From NCBI RefSeq assembly GCF_046764005.1, contig NZ_JBKOFW010000001.1, forward strand, positions 682,001 to 746,000: DNA of 64,000 nucleotides, in the 5' to 3' direction. The number at the start of each line of letters is the position of its first letter. Position 1 is the stretch's first letter. Source of the stretch: Oryzobacter faecalis (GTDB taxonomy: Bacteria; Actinomycetota; Actinomycetes; Actinomycetales; Dermatophilaceae). A model generated the notes under the pieces. It saw only the letters and a list, made by a program, of their open reading frames with translations, searched no databases and was not told the origin of the DNA. Positions 7,909 to 16,328 of the stretch are shown here, piece after piece. The position numbers and the translations under genes are program-made.

Positions 7909-9165
7909 ATGAGCCGTCGCCAGTTCGCCCTCCCCGAGCGGGCGTCGAGCGAGCCGCCCGACGACACCGGCTGCACCGTCCTGCACGTCGACATGGACGC
8001 CTTCTACGCCTCGGCGACCCTGCTGAGCCACCCCGAGCTCGTCGGCACCCCCGTCATCATCGGCGGCGGCAACCGCGGCGTCGTCCTCTCGGCCACCTAC
8101 GAGGCGCGCCGGTTCGGGGTCGCGAGCGCGATGCCGATGCAGCGCGCCCGGCGGCTGTGCCCGCAGGCCACCGTCCTGCCCCCCGACCACGAGCTGTACG
8201 CGGCGATCTCCTCCGCGGTCATGGAGGTGTTCCGGTCGGTGACCCCCGTCGTCGAGCCGCTCTCGCTCGACGAGGCCTTCCTCGACGTCTCCGGGGCGGT
8301 CCGCCGCCTGGGCAGCCCCGCGACGATCGGGCAGCGCATCCGCGACACCGTCCACGACGAGCAGGGCATCACCTGCTCGGTCGGGGTGGCCCCCACGAAG
8401 TTCGTCGCCAAGCTCGCCTCGGGGCTGGCCAAGCCCGACGGGATGGTCGTCGTCCCGCGAGAGGAGGTCGTCCCGTTCGTCCAGCAGCTGCCCGTCGGGG
8501 CCCTGTGGGGGGTCGGCGACCGAACCGAGGAGGCCCTGCTGCGGCTCGGGCTGCACACCGTCGCCGACATCGCCCACACCCCGCTCGACACCCTCGTCCG
8601 CGGCCTCGGCGAGGCGACGGGACGGCACCTGCACGAGCTGTCGTGGGGTCGCGACCCCCGCTCGGTCGAGCGCGAGGTCCGCGAGAAGAGCGTGGGCAGC
8701 GACCAGACCTTCGAGGCCGACATCGACGACGCCGCCGAGATCCACCGCCGCCTCCTCGGCCTCAGCGAACGGACCGCGGCCCGCATGCGCGCGGCCGGCC
8801 TGACCGGCAAGACCGTCACCCTCAAGGTGAGGTTCAGCGACTTCACGACGATCACCCGGGCGAAGACCCTGCGCGAGCCCACCGACAGCGGCCGCGCCAT
8901 CCATGCCGCGGCGGTGGCGCTCTACGACGCCCTCGGGCTCCAGCGCGCCCGCATCCGCCTCGTCGGTGTCCGGATGACGGGCCTCGTCGACGTGGCCGAG
9001 ACGCCCATCCAGGGGGTCATCGGCGAGCCCGAGCACGGCTGGCGCGACGCGGACCGCGCCGTCGACCGGGCGCGCTCCCGGTTCGGTTCCGGGGCCGTGC
9101 GGCCCGCCAGTCTGGTCGAACGTGACACATCTGCTTCCGTGCGACGACGTGGGCACCTATCCTGA
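7909..9165 (+). CDS. dinB: DNA polymerase IV (Y family)
   Basis: A Y-family translesion polymerase of 418 residues. Seen: the first catalytic motif VLHVDMDAFYASATLL near residue 24 with metal-binding Asp, GVVLSATYEARRFGVASAMP (nucleotide-binding YxAR element), the second catalytic motif PLSLDEAFLDVSG with the Asp-Glu pair, CSVGVAPTKFVAKLAS, a helix-hairpin-helix region LWGVGDRTEEALLRLGLHT and the little-finger domain from about residue 250. The length fits DinB; the extra C-terminal 40 residues are basic. The start codon is ATG at 7909, 18 bp after the methyltransferase. No LexA box precedes it, so unlike dnaE2 it need not be SOS-induced. The C-terminal beta-clamp-binding peptide is not obvious to me. 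Confidence 0.95.
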   Translation: MSRRQFALPERASSEPPDDTGCTVLHVDMDAFYASATLLSHPELVGTPVIIGGGNRGVVLSATYEARRFGVASAMPMQRARRLCPQATVLPPDHELYAAISSAVMEVFRSVTPVVEPLSLDEAFLDVSGAVRRLGSPATIGQRIRDTVHDEQGITCSVGVAPTKFVAKLASGLAKPDGMVVVPREEVVPFVQQLPVGALWGVGDRTEEALLRLGLHTVADIAHTPLDTLVRGLGEATGRHLHELSWGRDPRSVEREVREKSVGSDQTFEADIDDAAEIHRRLLGLSERTAARMRAAGLTGKTVTLKVRFSDFTTITRAKTLREPTDSGRAIHAAAVALYDALGLQRARIRLVGVRMTGLVDVAETPIQGVIGEPEHGWRDADRAVDRARSRFGSGAVRPASLVERDTSASVRRRGHLS

Positions 9166-9226
9166 GGGTTCAGGGACAACATGGGCCGTTCCAAGGGCGG
9201 CCCGGGCCGACCACGGGAGGATCTCC

Positions 9227-9622
9227 GTGCCCCTCTCAGACCACGAGCAGAAGATGCTCGAGCAGATGGAGCAGGCGCTCGCTGCCGAGGACCCCAAGTT
9301 CGCCTCGCAGATGCAGGGCAGCTCACTGGCCTCGTTGCAGCGACGACGCTGGGTGCTCGGGGGCATCGGGGTGGTCGCCGGACTCGGTCTCGTCCTCGTC
9401 GGCATCAACACGACGATGTGGGTCGGCGCCATCGGGTTCGCCGTCATGGTCGCCTCCGCCGTCTTCGCCGCCACGCCCCCGCGCCGTGCCCGCCTCGGGG
9501 TCGTGCGGGCCGACGGCACGGCCGGACCCGCGCCCAAGGGCGCAGCCCGCCGCAAGGGCGGCCAGAAGTCGTTCATGGACAAGCTCGACGAGCGCTGGGA
9601 GCGTCGCCAGAACAACTGGTGA
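9227..9622 (+). CDS. DUF3040 membrane protein
   Basis: A protein of 131 residues starting (V)PLSDHEQKMLEQMEQALAAEDPKFASQM, the hallmark N terminus of DUF3040. Two membrane segments follow at about residues 45-65 (GGIGVVAGLGLVLVGI) and 68-86 (VGAIGFAVMVASAVFAA), then a basic, Lys/Arg-rich cytoplasmic tail. GTG at 9227 has GGGAGG 6 nt upstream; TATCCT at 9156-9161 is a plausible -10 with a 60-nt leader. In many actinobacteria I recall DUF3040 standing between dinB and the mraZ cell-division cluster. Here dinB is upstream as expected, but DUF456 and topoisomerase genes follow instead. The function is unknown. Confidence 0.88.
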   Translation: MPLSDHEQKMLEQMEQALAAEDPKFASQMQGSSLASLQRRRWVLGGIGVVAGLGLVLVGINTTMWVGAIGFAVMVASAVFAATPPRRARLGVVRADGTAGPAPKGAARRKGGQKSFMDKLDERWERRQNNW

Positions 9623-9652
9623 GAGGACCCCCGGACGTGCCACCGGCGGGGG

Positions 9653-10147
9653 TCAGTGGGCGACGACGCCCCCGACGTAGATCCCCGCGATGACGAGGGC
9701 GGCGAGCAGCTCGATGCCCACGCTCTGCGCCACGGCGACGATGGCATGCTTCGTGCGGGTCCACGCGACGCCGCGGTCACGGGTGCGAGCCGACTCGACG
9801 AGGAAGATCGCGCCGACGAAGAACAGCAGCGCACCGACGACCGGGATCGCGAAGAAGCCGACGACGGCGGCGACGACGGCGAGGAAGAGGGTCGAGGTCG
9901 GGACCCCGCGCTCCTTCATCCGTCGTCCGGGGACGAGGTACTGCAGGGCCCAGCCCGCAGCGGCCACGAGGACGCAGGCGGCGAACAGGCCCCACGCGAG
10001 GGGGGTCCCGGTGAGGGCGGCCCAGAGCAGGACCCCGCCGAGGACGAGGAGCAGGCCGGGCAGCACCGGGACGACGATGCCGAGCAGCCCGACGACGATG
10101 AGCAGCGGCGGGACGAAGAGCCTGACGTCGTCGAGGAGGCCGTCCAC
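9653..10147 (-). CDS. DUF456 family integral membrane protein
   Basis: A very hydrophobic protein of 164 residues in the DUF456 family, of unknown function. Seen: membrane segments near residues 10-40 (LLIVVGLLGIVVPVLPGLLL, the family's Gly/Pro-rich signature), 42-70, 85-120 (LAVVAAVVGFFAIPVVGALL) and 138-162. A short basic loop RRMKERGVPTS lies between the second and third. It starts with GTG 2 bp after the stop of the zinc-ribbon gene, so the two are translationally coupled. It converges on DUF3040. Confidence 0.85.
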   Translation of the reverse strand: MDGLLDDVRLFVPPLLIVVGLLGIVVPVLPGLLLVLGGVLLWAALTGTPLAWGLFAACVLVAAAGWALQYLVPGRRMKERGVPTSTLFLAVVAAVVGFFAIPVVGALLFFVGAIFLVESARTRDRGVAWTRTKHAIVAVAQSVGIELLAALVIAGIYVGGVVAH

Positions 10148-10149
10148 CC

Positions 10150-10368
10150 TCAGGCGGTGGTCTCGCCCACCGGAGTCGGCTCGAGGAGGCGCTCGCTCTC
10201 GTCGTGGATGTCGGCGACGCCGGCGAGGGCCGGGATGTGCTCACGGCCGTGGTGGGCGCAGAAGAGCAGCTCTCCACCGGCGTGGAGGCTGGCGCGCACG
10301 TACGCCTGGGCGCCGCAGCGGTCGCAGCGGTCGGCGGCGTTCAGGGTGGGTGCCAGTGCGGCGTTCAC
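10150..10368 (-). CDS. Small zinc-ribbon protein (DUF7455-like)
   Basis: A protein of 72 residues with a CDRCGAQAYVRA segment, an HAGGELLFC strand and a CAHHGREH end, giving a Cys/Cys/Cys/His zinc-ribbon arrangement, matching the small actinobacterial DUF7455 proteins often found beside parE. The start is GTG at 10368, preceded by GAGGAGG at 5 nt; the open frame upstream (to 10443) lacks family-like sequence. It probably shares a transcript with DUF456. A regulatory or structural metal-binding role is likely but unproven. Confidence 0.82.
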   Translation of the reverse strand: MNAALAPTLNAADRCDRCGAQAYVRASLHAGGELLFCAHHGREHIPALAGVADIHDESERLLEPTPVGETTA

Positions 10369-10610
10369 GTCGGCCTCCTCGGCTCGCTGGGGTCCTGCTG
10401 GTGGTTCGGAACGCCGGTCCGGGTGGATCGGCGAGCGTTGCAACAGTCAATCACGCCGGTGTGTTCCGGCTGCGCAGGGTGGTCGATGTGGCCCGCGTCA
10501 TGTCGAGATCGTGACCTTTGGGCCGATCCCCGGGGGCCACGCGGGGGAGGCCGCGGAGCCGGTCGGCCGAGGCCCCGGTGAGCCTGCGGGAGCGTGTCGG
10601 GGGCGGCGAC

Positions 10611-10616
10611 TACCCT
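10611..10616 (+). promoter_or_regulatory. -10 element of a leaderless parE transcript
   Basis: TACCCT lies 6 nt before the GTG at 10623. No ribosome binding site is present, so transcription most likely starts at or next to the start codon. This spacing decides the parE start. No convincing -35 is visible. Confidence 0.5.
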
Positions 10617-10622
10617 GCCCTC

Positions 10623-12749
10623 GTGCCTGTGACCGCTGCGAAGAAGACCGCGACGAGCAAGTCCGCGTCCGAGTACACCGCCCACCACCTGCAGGTCCTC
10701 GAGGGCCTGGAGGCCGTGCGCAAGCGTCCCGGCATGTACATCGGCTCCACCGACTCCCGCGGCCTCATGCACTGCCTCTGGGAGATCATCGACAACTCCG
10801 TCGACGAGGCGCTGGGGGGCCATTGCGACCGGGTCGAGGTCACCCTCCACCGCGACGGGTCGGTCGAGGTCCACGACAACGGACGCGGGGTCCCGGTCGA
10901 CATCGAGCCGCGCACGGGCCTCACCGGTGTCGAGCTCGTCTACACGCGCCTGCACGCGGGCGGGAAGTTCGGCGGCGGGTCCTACACCGCCTCCGGTGGC
11001 CTCCACGGCGTCGGTGCGTCGGTCGTCAACGCGCTGTCCTCGCGCCTCGACGTCGAGGTCGACCGGGGCGGGAAGACCTACGCGATGAGCTTCCGGCGCG
11101 GCGAGCCGGGCGTCTTCTCCGACGTCGCCGGTGCCAAGGGGACCAAGGACCCCGAGCACGCCTTCACGCCGTACGTCGACAAGAGCGACCTCGAGGTCAT
11201 CGGGAGCGTGCGGCGCGGCGTCACCGGCACCCGGGTGCGCTACTGGGCCGACCGCCAGATCTTCCTCAAGGACGCCGCCTTCGACGTCGAGGGGCTGCTG
11301 GCCCGCGCGCGCCAGACCTCCTTCCTCGTGCCGGGCCTCACCATCGTCGTCCGCGACGCCCGCGGCGAGGAGGTGGTCGACGAGACCTTCCTCCACGACG
11401 GCGGCATCTCCGAGTTCACCGAGTTCCTCGCTCCCGACCCCGAGGTCACGGGCGTGTGGCGCCTCCAGGGCAGCGGCACCTTCACCGAGACGGTGCCGGT
11501 GCTCGACGGCAAGGGGCACATGACCCCCACAGAGGTCGAGCGCGAGTGCGGGGTCGACATCGCGGTGCGCTGGGGCACCGGCTACGAGACCAGGGTCCAG
11601 TCGTTCGTCAACATCATCGCCACGCCCAAGGGCGGCACCCACATGGCGGGGTTCGAGCAGGCCCTGCTCAAGGTCCTGCGAAAGCAGCTGGAGGTCAACG
11701 CCCGCCGCCTCAAGGTGGGCTCGGACAAGCTGGAGAAGGACGACGTCCTCGCCGGCCTCACGGCCGTGGTCACCGTGCGGCTCGCCGAGCCGCAGTTCGA
11801 GGGGCAGACCAAGGAGGTCCTCGGCACCGCCGCGGTGCGCGCGATCGTCGCCCGGGTCGTCGAGCAGGAGCTCACGGCGAGGCTGACGTCCGCGAAGCGC
11901 CCCGAGAAGCAGCACGCCGCGAGCCTGCTCGAGAAGGTCACGGCCGAGATGAAGTCGCGGATCAGCGCGCGGCTGCACAAGGAGACCCAGCGCCGCAAGA
12001 CAGCGCTGGAGTCCTCGTCGCTTCCGGCCAAGCTCGCCGACTGCCGCAGCACCGACGTCGAGCGCACCGAGCTGTTCATCGTCGAGGGTGACAGCGCGCT
12101 CGGCACGGCCAAGCTGGCCCGCAGCAGCGACCACCAGGCACTGCTGCCGATCCGCGGCAAGATCCTCAACGTCCAGAAGGCCTCGGTCACCGACATGCTC
12201 GGCAACGCCGAGTGCGCCGCGATCATCCAGGTCATCGGGGCCGGGTCGGGCCGCACGTTCGACCTCGACGCCGCCCGCTACGGCAAGGTCATCATCATGA
12301 CCGACGCCGACGTCGACGGCGCCCACATCCGCACGCTGCTGCTCACCCTGTTCTTCCGCTACATGCGCCCGCTCGTCGAGGCAGGCCGGGTCTACGCCGC
12401 CGTGCCGCCGCTGCACCGCATCGAGGTCGTCAACCCCGGCTCGAAGGCCAACGAGGTCATCTACACCTACTCCGAGGCCGAGATGCGCCGCACCATGGCG
12501 GCCCTGACCAAGCGCGGCAAGAAGACCAAGCCGCTCCAGCGCTACAAGGGCCTGGGCGAGATGGATGCCGACCAGCTCGCCGAGACGACGATGGACCCGC
12601 GCCACCGCACCCTGCGCAAGGTCACAGCGGCCGACCTCGACTCCGCCGCAGGCGTGTTCGAGCTGCTCATGGGTGGCGACGTCGGCCCACGCAAGGACTT
12701 CATCATCGACTCCGCCCACGCCCTCGACCGCGAGCGCATCGACGCCTGA
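10623..12749 (+). CDS. parE: Topoisomerase IV-type subunit B (ParE)
   Basis: The ATPase subunit of the second type II topoisomerase of actinobacteria, 708 residues. Seen: the GHKL ATPase motifs EIIDNSVDEALGG, VHDNGRGVPV and GGKFGGGSYTASGGLHGVGA; a transducer domain; and the Toprim motifs EGDSALGTAKLARSSDHQAL with LLPIRGKILNVQKA and MTDADVDGAHIRTLLLTLFF, the last holding the Mg-binding DxD pair. GyrB proteins usually read EGDSAGGSAK, so EGDSALGTAK together with the distant gyrA-like partner at 19039 supports ParE rather than GyrB. The start GTG 10623 rests on the leaderless -10 element; a second GTG two codons on is possible. The parC partner is 6.3 kb downstream on the other strand. Confidence 0.92.
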   Translation: MPVTAAKKTATSKSASEYTAHHLQVLEGLEAVRKRPGMYIGSTDSRGLMHCLWEIIDNSVDEALGGHCDRVEVTLHRDGSVEVHDNGRGVPVDIEPRTGLTGVELVYTRLHAGGKFGGGSYTASGGLHGVGASVVNALSSRLDVEVDRGGKTYAMSFRRGEPGVFSDVAGAKGTKDPEHAFTPYVDKSDLEVIGSVRRGVTGTRVRYWADRQIFLKDAAFDVEGLLARARQTSFLVPGLTIVVRDARGEEVVDETFLHDGGISEFTEFLAPDPEVTGVWRLQGSGTFTETVPVLDGKGHMTPTEVERECGVDIAVRWGTGYETRVQSFVNIIATPKGGTHMAGFEQALLKVLRKQLEVNARRLKVGSDKLEKDDVLAGLTAVVTVRLAEPQFEGQTKEVLGTAAVRAIVARVVEQELTARLTSAKRPEKQHAASLLEKVTAEMKSRISARLHKETQRRKTALESSSLPAKLADCRSTDVERTELFIVEGDSALGTAKLARSSDHQALLPIRGKILNVQKASVTDMLGNAECAAIIQVIGAGSGRTFDLDAARYGKVIIMTDADVDGAHIRTLLLTLFFRYMRPLVEAGRVYAAVPPLHRIEVVNPGSKANEVIYTYSEAEMRRTMAALTKRGKKTKPLQRYKGLGEMDADQLAETTMDPRHRTLRKVTAADLDSAAGVFELLMGGDVGPRKDFIIDSAHALDRERIDA

Positions 12750-12859
12750 CCGCACCGCCACGCCGGGCTCTGTGGTTGCCGACCGGCCCGACCTCGGACA
12801 CAGTGAGGCGGACGAGGGCGTCCGACCGGGGCCGCCGTCGCGTCGACGAGGAGGGCACG

Positions 12860-14308
12860 ATGAGCACGACGGTGGACCAGGGGCACGGTTCCGTCGCAGG
12901 GGAGGAGAAGACCGAGCTCAAGCGGGTCATGGGGCCCAAGCTCCTCCTCCTGTTCATCGTCGGGGACATCCTCGGCACGGGCGTCTACGCCCTGACGGGG
13001 TCGGTGGCCGCCGAGGTCGGGGGCGCGGCGTGGGTGCCGTTCCTCGTGGCCTTCGCAATCGCGATGGTGACGGCCTTCTCCTACCTCGAGCTCGTGACGA
13101 AGTACCCCCGGGCGGCCGGTGCGGCGCTCTACACGCACAAGGCGTTCGGGCTGCACTTCCTCACCTTCATGGTGTGCTTCACCGTCATGTGCTCCGGCAT
13201 CACCTCGGCGTCCACGGCGTCCCGGGCGTTCGCGGCGAACATGCTCACCGGCTTCGGGGTCGAGGAGCCGGGCACGAACACCGTGATGCTCGTGGCGCTC
13301 GGGTTCATGACGCTCGTCGCCGTCGTCAACCTGCGCGGTGTCTCGGAGAGCGTGCGGGCCAACATCGTCCTCACGCTCGTCGAGCTCTCCGGCCTCCTGC
13401 TCGTCATCATGGTCGGCTTCTACGCCCTGACCGCCGGCAAGACCGACTTCTCGCGCACCGTGGTCTTCGACAGCCCGAGCGACAAGAGCGCCTTCCTCGC
13501 CGTCACCGCCGCCACCTCGCTCGCGTTCTTCGCCATGGTCGGCTTCGAGGACTCGGTGAACATGGCCGAGGAGACCAAGGACCCGGTGCGCAACTTCCCC
13601 ACGATGATGATCGCGGGCATCTCGATCACCGGCCTGATCTACATCCTCGTCGCGCTCTTCGCCGTGGCGATCGTTCCGGTGGGTGAGCTCGGGGAGAGCG
13701 AGACCCCGCTCGTCACCGTCGTCGAGACGGCAGCTCCCGGCGTCCCGATCGACGCCCTGCTGCCGTTCATCTCGATGTTCGCGGTGGCCAACTCGGCCCT
13801 CATCAACATGCTCATGGCCAGCCGGCTCCTCTACGGCATGGCCCACCAGGAGGTCCTTCCGCCGTTCCTCGGCAAGGTCGGTGCGAACCGGCGGACCCCG
13901 TGGGCCGCGATCCTGTTCACCACCGGGATCTCGTTCGCCCTCATCGTCCTGGTGACCCAGGCAGCCGAGACCGACGTCATCCCGGCCCTCGGCGGCACGA
14001 CGGCCCTGCTCCTCCTCGGGGTCTTCACCATCGTCAACATCTGTGTGCTCGTGCTCCGCAAGGACGTCATCGACCGTCGCCACTTCGTCGCCCCCGTCGT
14101 GCTGCCGATCGTCGGCGCGGCGGCCTGCGCGTTCTTCGTCGGCCCGTGGACCGGTCGCGACCCGATCCAGTACCGGATCGCGGGCTGGCTGCTCCTCGGC
14201 GGGGTCGTGCTCTGGGCGATCACCTGGTTCGCGAACCGGAGCCTGCGGGCGAAGAAGACCTACCTGCGGGACGTCGACGAGCTGGGCGGCGACGGCCCGG
14301 TCAACTGA
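12860..14308 (+). CDS. APC-family amino acid permease
   Basis: An integral membrane carrier of 482 residues with about 12 predicted helices. Seen: TM1 with the unwound Gly motif FIVGDILGTGVYALTG near residue 38, the conserved cytoplasmic loop TKYPRAAGAALYTHKAFG, SLAFFAMVGFEDSVNMAEETKDPVRNFP spanning TM6 (the substrate-contact region of the APC family) and ANSALINMLMASRLLYGMAHQEVLPP. Such proteins import amino acids or polyamines in symport with protons; the substrate is not predictable. ATG at 12860 follows GAGGAGGG about 7 nt upstream. The gene is unrelated in function to parE 110 bp before it and ends 13 bp from the convergent LacI gene. Confidence 0.88.
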   Translation: MSTTVDQGHGSVAGEEKTELKRVMGPKLLLLFIVGDILGTGVYALTGSVAAEVGGAAWVPFLVAFAIAMVTAFSYLELVTKYPRAAGAALYTHKAFGLHFLTFMVCFTVMCSGITSASTASRAFAANMLTGFGVEEPGTNTVMLVALGFMTLVAVVNLRGVSESVRANIVLTLVELSGLLLVIMVGFYALTAGKTDFSRTVVFDSPSDKSAFLAVTAATSLAFFAMVGFEDSVNMAEETKDPVRNFPTMMIAGISITGLIYILVALFAVAIVPVGELGESETPLVTVVETAAPGVPIDALLPFISMFAVANSALINMLMASRLLYGMAHQEVLPPFLGKVGANRRTPWAAILFTTGISFALIVLVTQAAETDVIPALGGTTALLLLGVFTIVNICVLVLRKDVIDRRHFVAPVVLPIVGAAACAFFVGPWTGRDPIQYRIAGWLLLGGVVLWAITWFANRSLRAKKTYLRDVDELGGDGPVN

Positions 14309-14321
14309 CGGGCCGGCGGCC

Positions 14322-15332
14322 TCAGGTCGTCGGCGCCGGGCCCGTGGACTCGCGGACGACGAGCTCGGTCTCCATGAGCACCTCGTCGGCGCTCTCCTCG
14401 CCCTCGAGGAGGGCGGCGAGGAGCAGCTCGGCCGCCCGACGACCCTGGCCGCTGACGTCCTGGCGGACCGTGGTCAGGCCGAGGACGCCGGAGAGGACGT
14501 AGTCGTCGACGCCGATGATCGAGAGGTCCTCGGGGACGCGCAGGCCCAGCCGGCGGGCGCTCTCGCGCACGCCGATCGCCATCTCGTCGGAGGCCGCGAC
14601 GATGGCGGTGGGGCGGTTGTCGCCCGAGAGCAGGGTGAGGCTGTCGCGCGCCGACGCTTCGGCGGTCCAGTCCGACCCGAGCACCCAGCCGTCCTCGCAG
14701 ACGAGGCCGTGCTCGCGGATGGCGTCGTGGAACGCCGACAGCCGGTCCTGCGGGGTCTGGATGTGGGCCGCGTTCTCGGGGACCGCCCCGATGTAGCCGA
14801 TCCGGGTGTGCCCCAGCGAGGCCAGGTGGTCGACGGCGATGCGCATCGTCGCGCCGTCGTCGATCCGCACGCAGGGGCGCCCCGGGACGGGTGAGCCGAT
14901 GGCGACGAGTGGCAGCCCGAGACGGTCGACGAGCTCGACCTCCTCGGGCGCCATCGGCACGTTGAGGGTGATGACGCCGTCGACCCGCTTCCACAGCATG
15001 TTCTGCGAGAGCGGGAGGCGCTGGTCGTACGTGTCGTCCTCGAGGTCGAAGAGGATGACGTGGTGCTCGCGGGCGCGCAGCGCCTTCTCGATCGCGCTCA
15101 CGAGGGTCGCGAAGAACCACCGGGTGAGGAACGGCGCGACGACCGCGACGACGCGGGTGCGCCCGGACGCGAGGGAGGTCGCCGTGGGGGAGGCGACGTA
15201 GTCGAGGTCCTGGGCGACGCGCAGCACCCGTTCACGGGTCTCGGGCGAGACCCGGTCCAGACCCCGGAGGGCGCGGGAGACCGTGGCGACCGACACCCCG
15301 GCCACCCGCGCCACATCCGTGATGGTGCTGAT
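14322..15332 (-). CDS. LacI-family regulator of the adjacent sugar ABC operon, apparent ATC start
   Basis: A LacI/GalR repressor of 336 residues. Seen: an N-terminal helix-turn-helix ITDVARVAGVSVATVSRALR with hinge ASPTATSLASGRT, then a periplasmic-binding-protein-like ligand domain including HTRIGYIGAVPENAAH and IVAASDEMAIGVRESARRLG. No ATG, GTG or TTG lies at the expected N terminus. ATC at 15332-15330 has AGGAGG exactly 5 nt before it and gives (M)STITDVARVAG, the normal LacI beginning. The first in-frame standard codon, GTG at 15314, is 23 nt from that ribosome binding site and would delete part of helix 1. It is 33 bp downstream of the permease gene, so it is probably the last gene of that operon and binds the operator at 18923. 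Confidence 0.85.
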   Translation of the reverse strand: MSTITDVARVAGVSVATVSRALRGLDRVSPETRERVLRVAQDLDYVASPTATSLASGRTRVVAVVAPFLTRWFFATLVSAIEKALRAREHHVILFDLEDDTYDQRLPLSQNMLWKRVDGVITLNVPMAPEEVELVDRLGLPLVAIGSPVPGRPCVRIDDGATMRIAVDHLASLGHTRIGYIGAVPENAAHIQTPQDRLSAFHDAIREHGLVCEDGWVLGSDWTAEASARDSLTLLSGDNRPTAIVAASDEMAIGVRESARRLGLRVPEDLSIIGVDDYVLSGVLGLTTVRQDVSGQGRRAAELLLAALLEGEESADEVLMETELVVRESTGPAPTT

Positions 15333-15365
15333 GCGTCCCTCCTGACATCGAGCAGCGGGCCGGGC

Positions 15366-16325
15366 TCAGCCCTTGAGCCCGCCGGCGAGCAGCCCGCGGA
15401 CGAAGAACCGCTGCAGGGCGAGGAAGACCGCAACGGGCACGATCATCGAGATGAACGCACCGGCCGACAGCAGGTACCACGCACTGCCGCGGGTTCCAGA
15501 CAGCTCGGCGACGCGCACGGTGATCGGCGCGACGTCGGGCGTGCCGCCGAGGAACACCAGCGAGACGAGCAGGTCGTTCCACACCCAGAGGAACTGGAAG
15601 ATGCCGAACGCCGCGAGGGCCGGCGTGAGCAGCGGCAGGAGGATCTTGAAGAAGATCGTCACGTGCCCCGCTCCGTCGACACGGGCGGCCTCCATGAGCT
15701 CGCCCGGGAGCTCGCGCATGAAGTTGTGGATGAGGAACGTCGCGAGTGGTAGCGCGAAGATCGTGTGCGACAACCACACCGACCAGTACGACGCCCCGAA
15801 GCCCAGCTTGTTGACGTAGATGTCGAGCAGCGGGATGAGGGCGATCTGCAGCGGGACGATCTGCAGCGCGAACACGGCGACGAACAGCGCGTCACGCCCC
15901 GGGAACGGCATCCACGCGAACGCGTACGCCGCCAGCGAGGCGAGGAAGATCGGCAGCAGCACCGCGGGGATGGTGATGACGATCGTGTTGATGAAGTACT
16001 GCGAGAAGCTCGACGTCGCACCCGGCTCGAGGGCCGTGCGGTAGTTCTCGAGCGTGAGGTTTCCCGGGTTCTGCCAGAACGTCCACCACCCGCTCGTGTT
16101 GATGTCGCGCTGGGTGCGGAACGAGGTGACGAGCAGGCCGAGGGTCGGGGTCGTCCACAGCACCGCGATGATGATGGCGACGACGGAGGCCCACGGTGAG
16201 GAGACCGCGCGGGCGGCGTCGCCCGCCTGGCTCTTGCGGCGCTTCTGCTTGCCGCCACCTGCCACGTCGGCGGTGGCCTTCTCGGAGACGCTCTCGGGGG
16301 TGGCGGCCGGCTGGAGGGTGCTCAT
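15366..16325 (-). CDS. Sugar ABC transporter permease, AglG/MalG type
   Basis: An inner-membrane permease subunit of 319 residues of a CUT1 carbohydrate importer. Seen: a Lys/Arg-rich cytoplasmic N terminus (residues 1-45), six membrane segments beginning at VVAIIIAVLWTTPTLGLLVT, the periplasmic loop TLENYRTAL, and the EAA loop ELMEAARVDGAGHVTIFFKI that contacts the ATPase. The C-terminal signature RFFVRGLLAGGLKG is typical of AglG-type permeases for alpha-glucosides. It begins 3 bp after the AglF-type gene. Substrate specificity is inferred from resemblance only. The locus has no ATPase gene. Confidence 0.88.
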   Translation of the reverse strand: MSTLQPAATPESVSEKATADVAGGGKQKRRKSQAGDAARAVSSPWASVVAIIIAVLWTTPTLGLLVTSFRTQRDINTSGWWTFWQNPGNLTLENYRTALEPGATSSFSQYFINTIVITIPAVLLPIFLASLAAYAFAWMPFPGRDALFVAVFALQIVPLQIALIPLLDIYVNKLGFGASYWSVWLSHTIFALPLATFLIHNFMRELPGELMEAARVDGAGHVTIFFKILLPLLTPALAAFGIFQFLWVWNDLLVSLVFLGGTPDVAPITVRVAELSGTRGSAWYLLSAGAFISMIVPVAVFLALQRFFVRGLLAGGLKG

Positions 16326-16328
16326 CGC

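Noticed and set aside
2817..9125. A 2102-codon open frame over the dnaE2-dinB region
   Set aside because: Its translation is almost entirely Arg, Pro, Gly and Ala, the usual result of reading GC-rich coding DNA in the wrong frame. DnaE2, the methyltransferase and DinB with clear motifs occupy the same bases.
9656..12091. Long plus-strand open frame across DUF456 and parE
   Set aside because: It is low-complexity Asp/Glu/Arg/His sequence antisense or out of frame to genes with clear family motifs.
15098..15777. Alternative ATG start for the LacI regulator at 15347
   Set aside because: This ATG is in a different frame and would encode an unrelated Arg/His-rich peptide.
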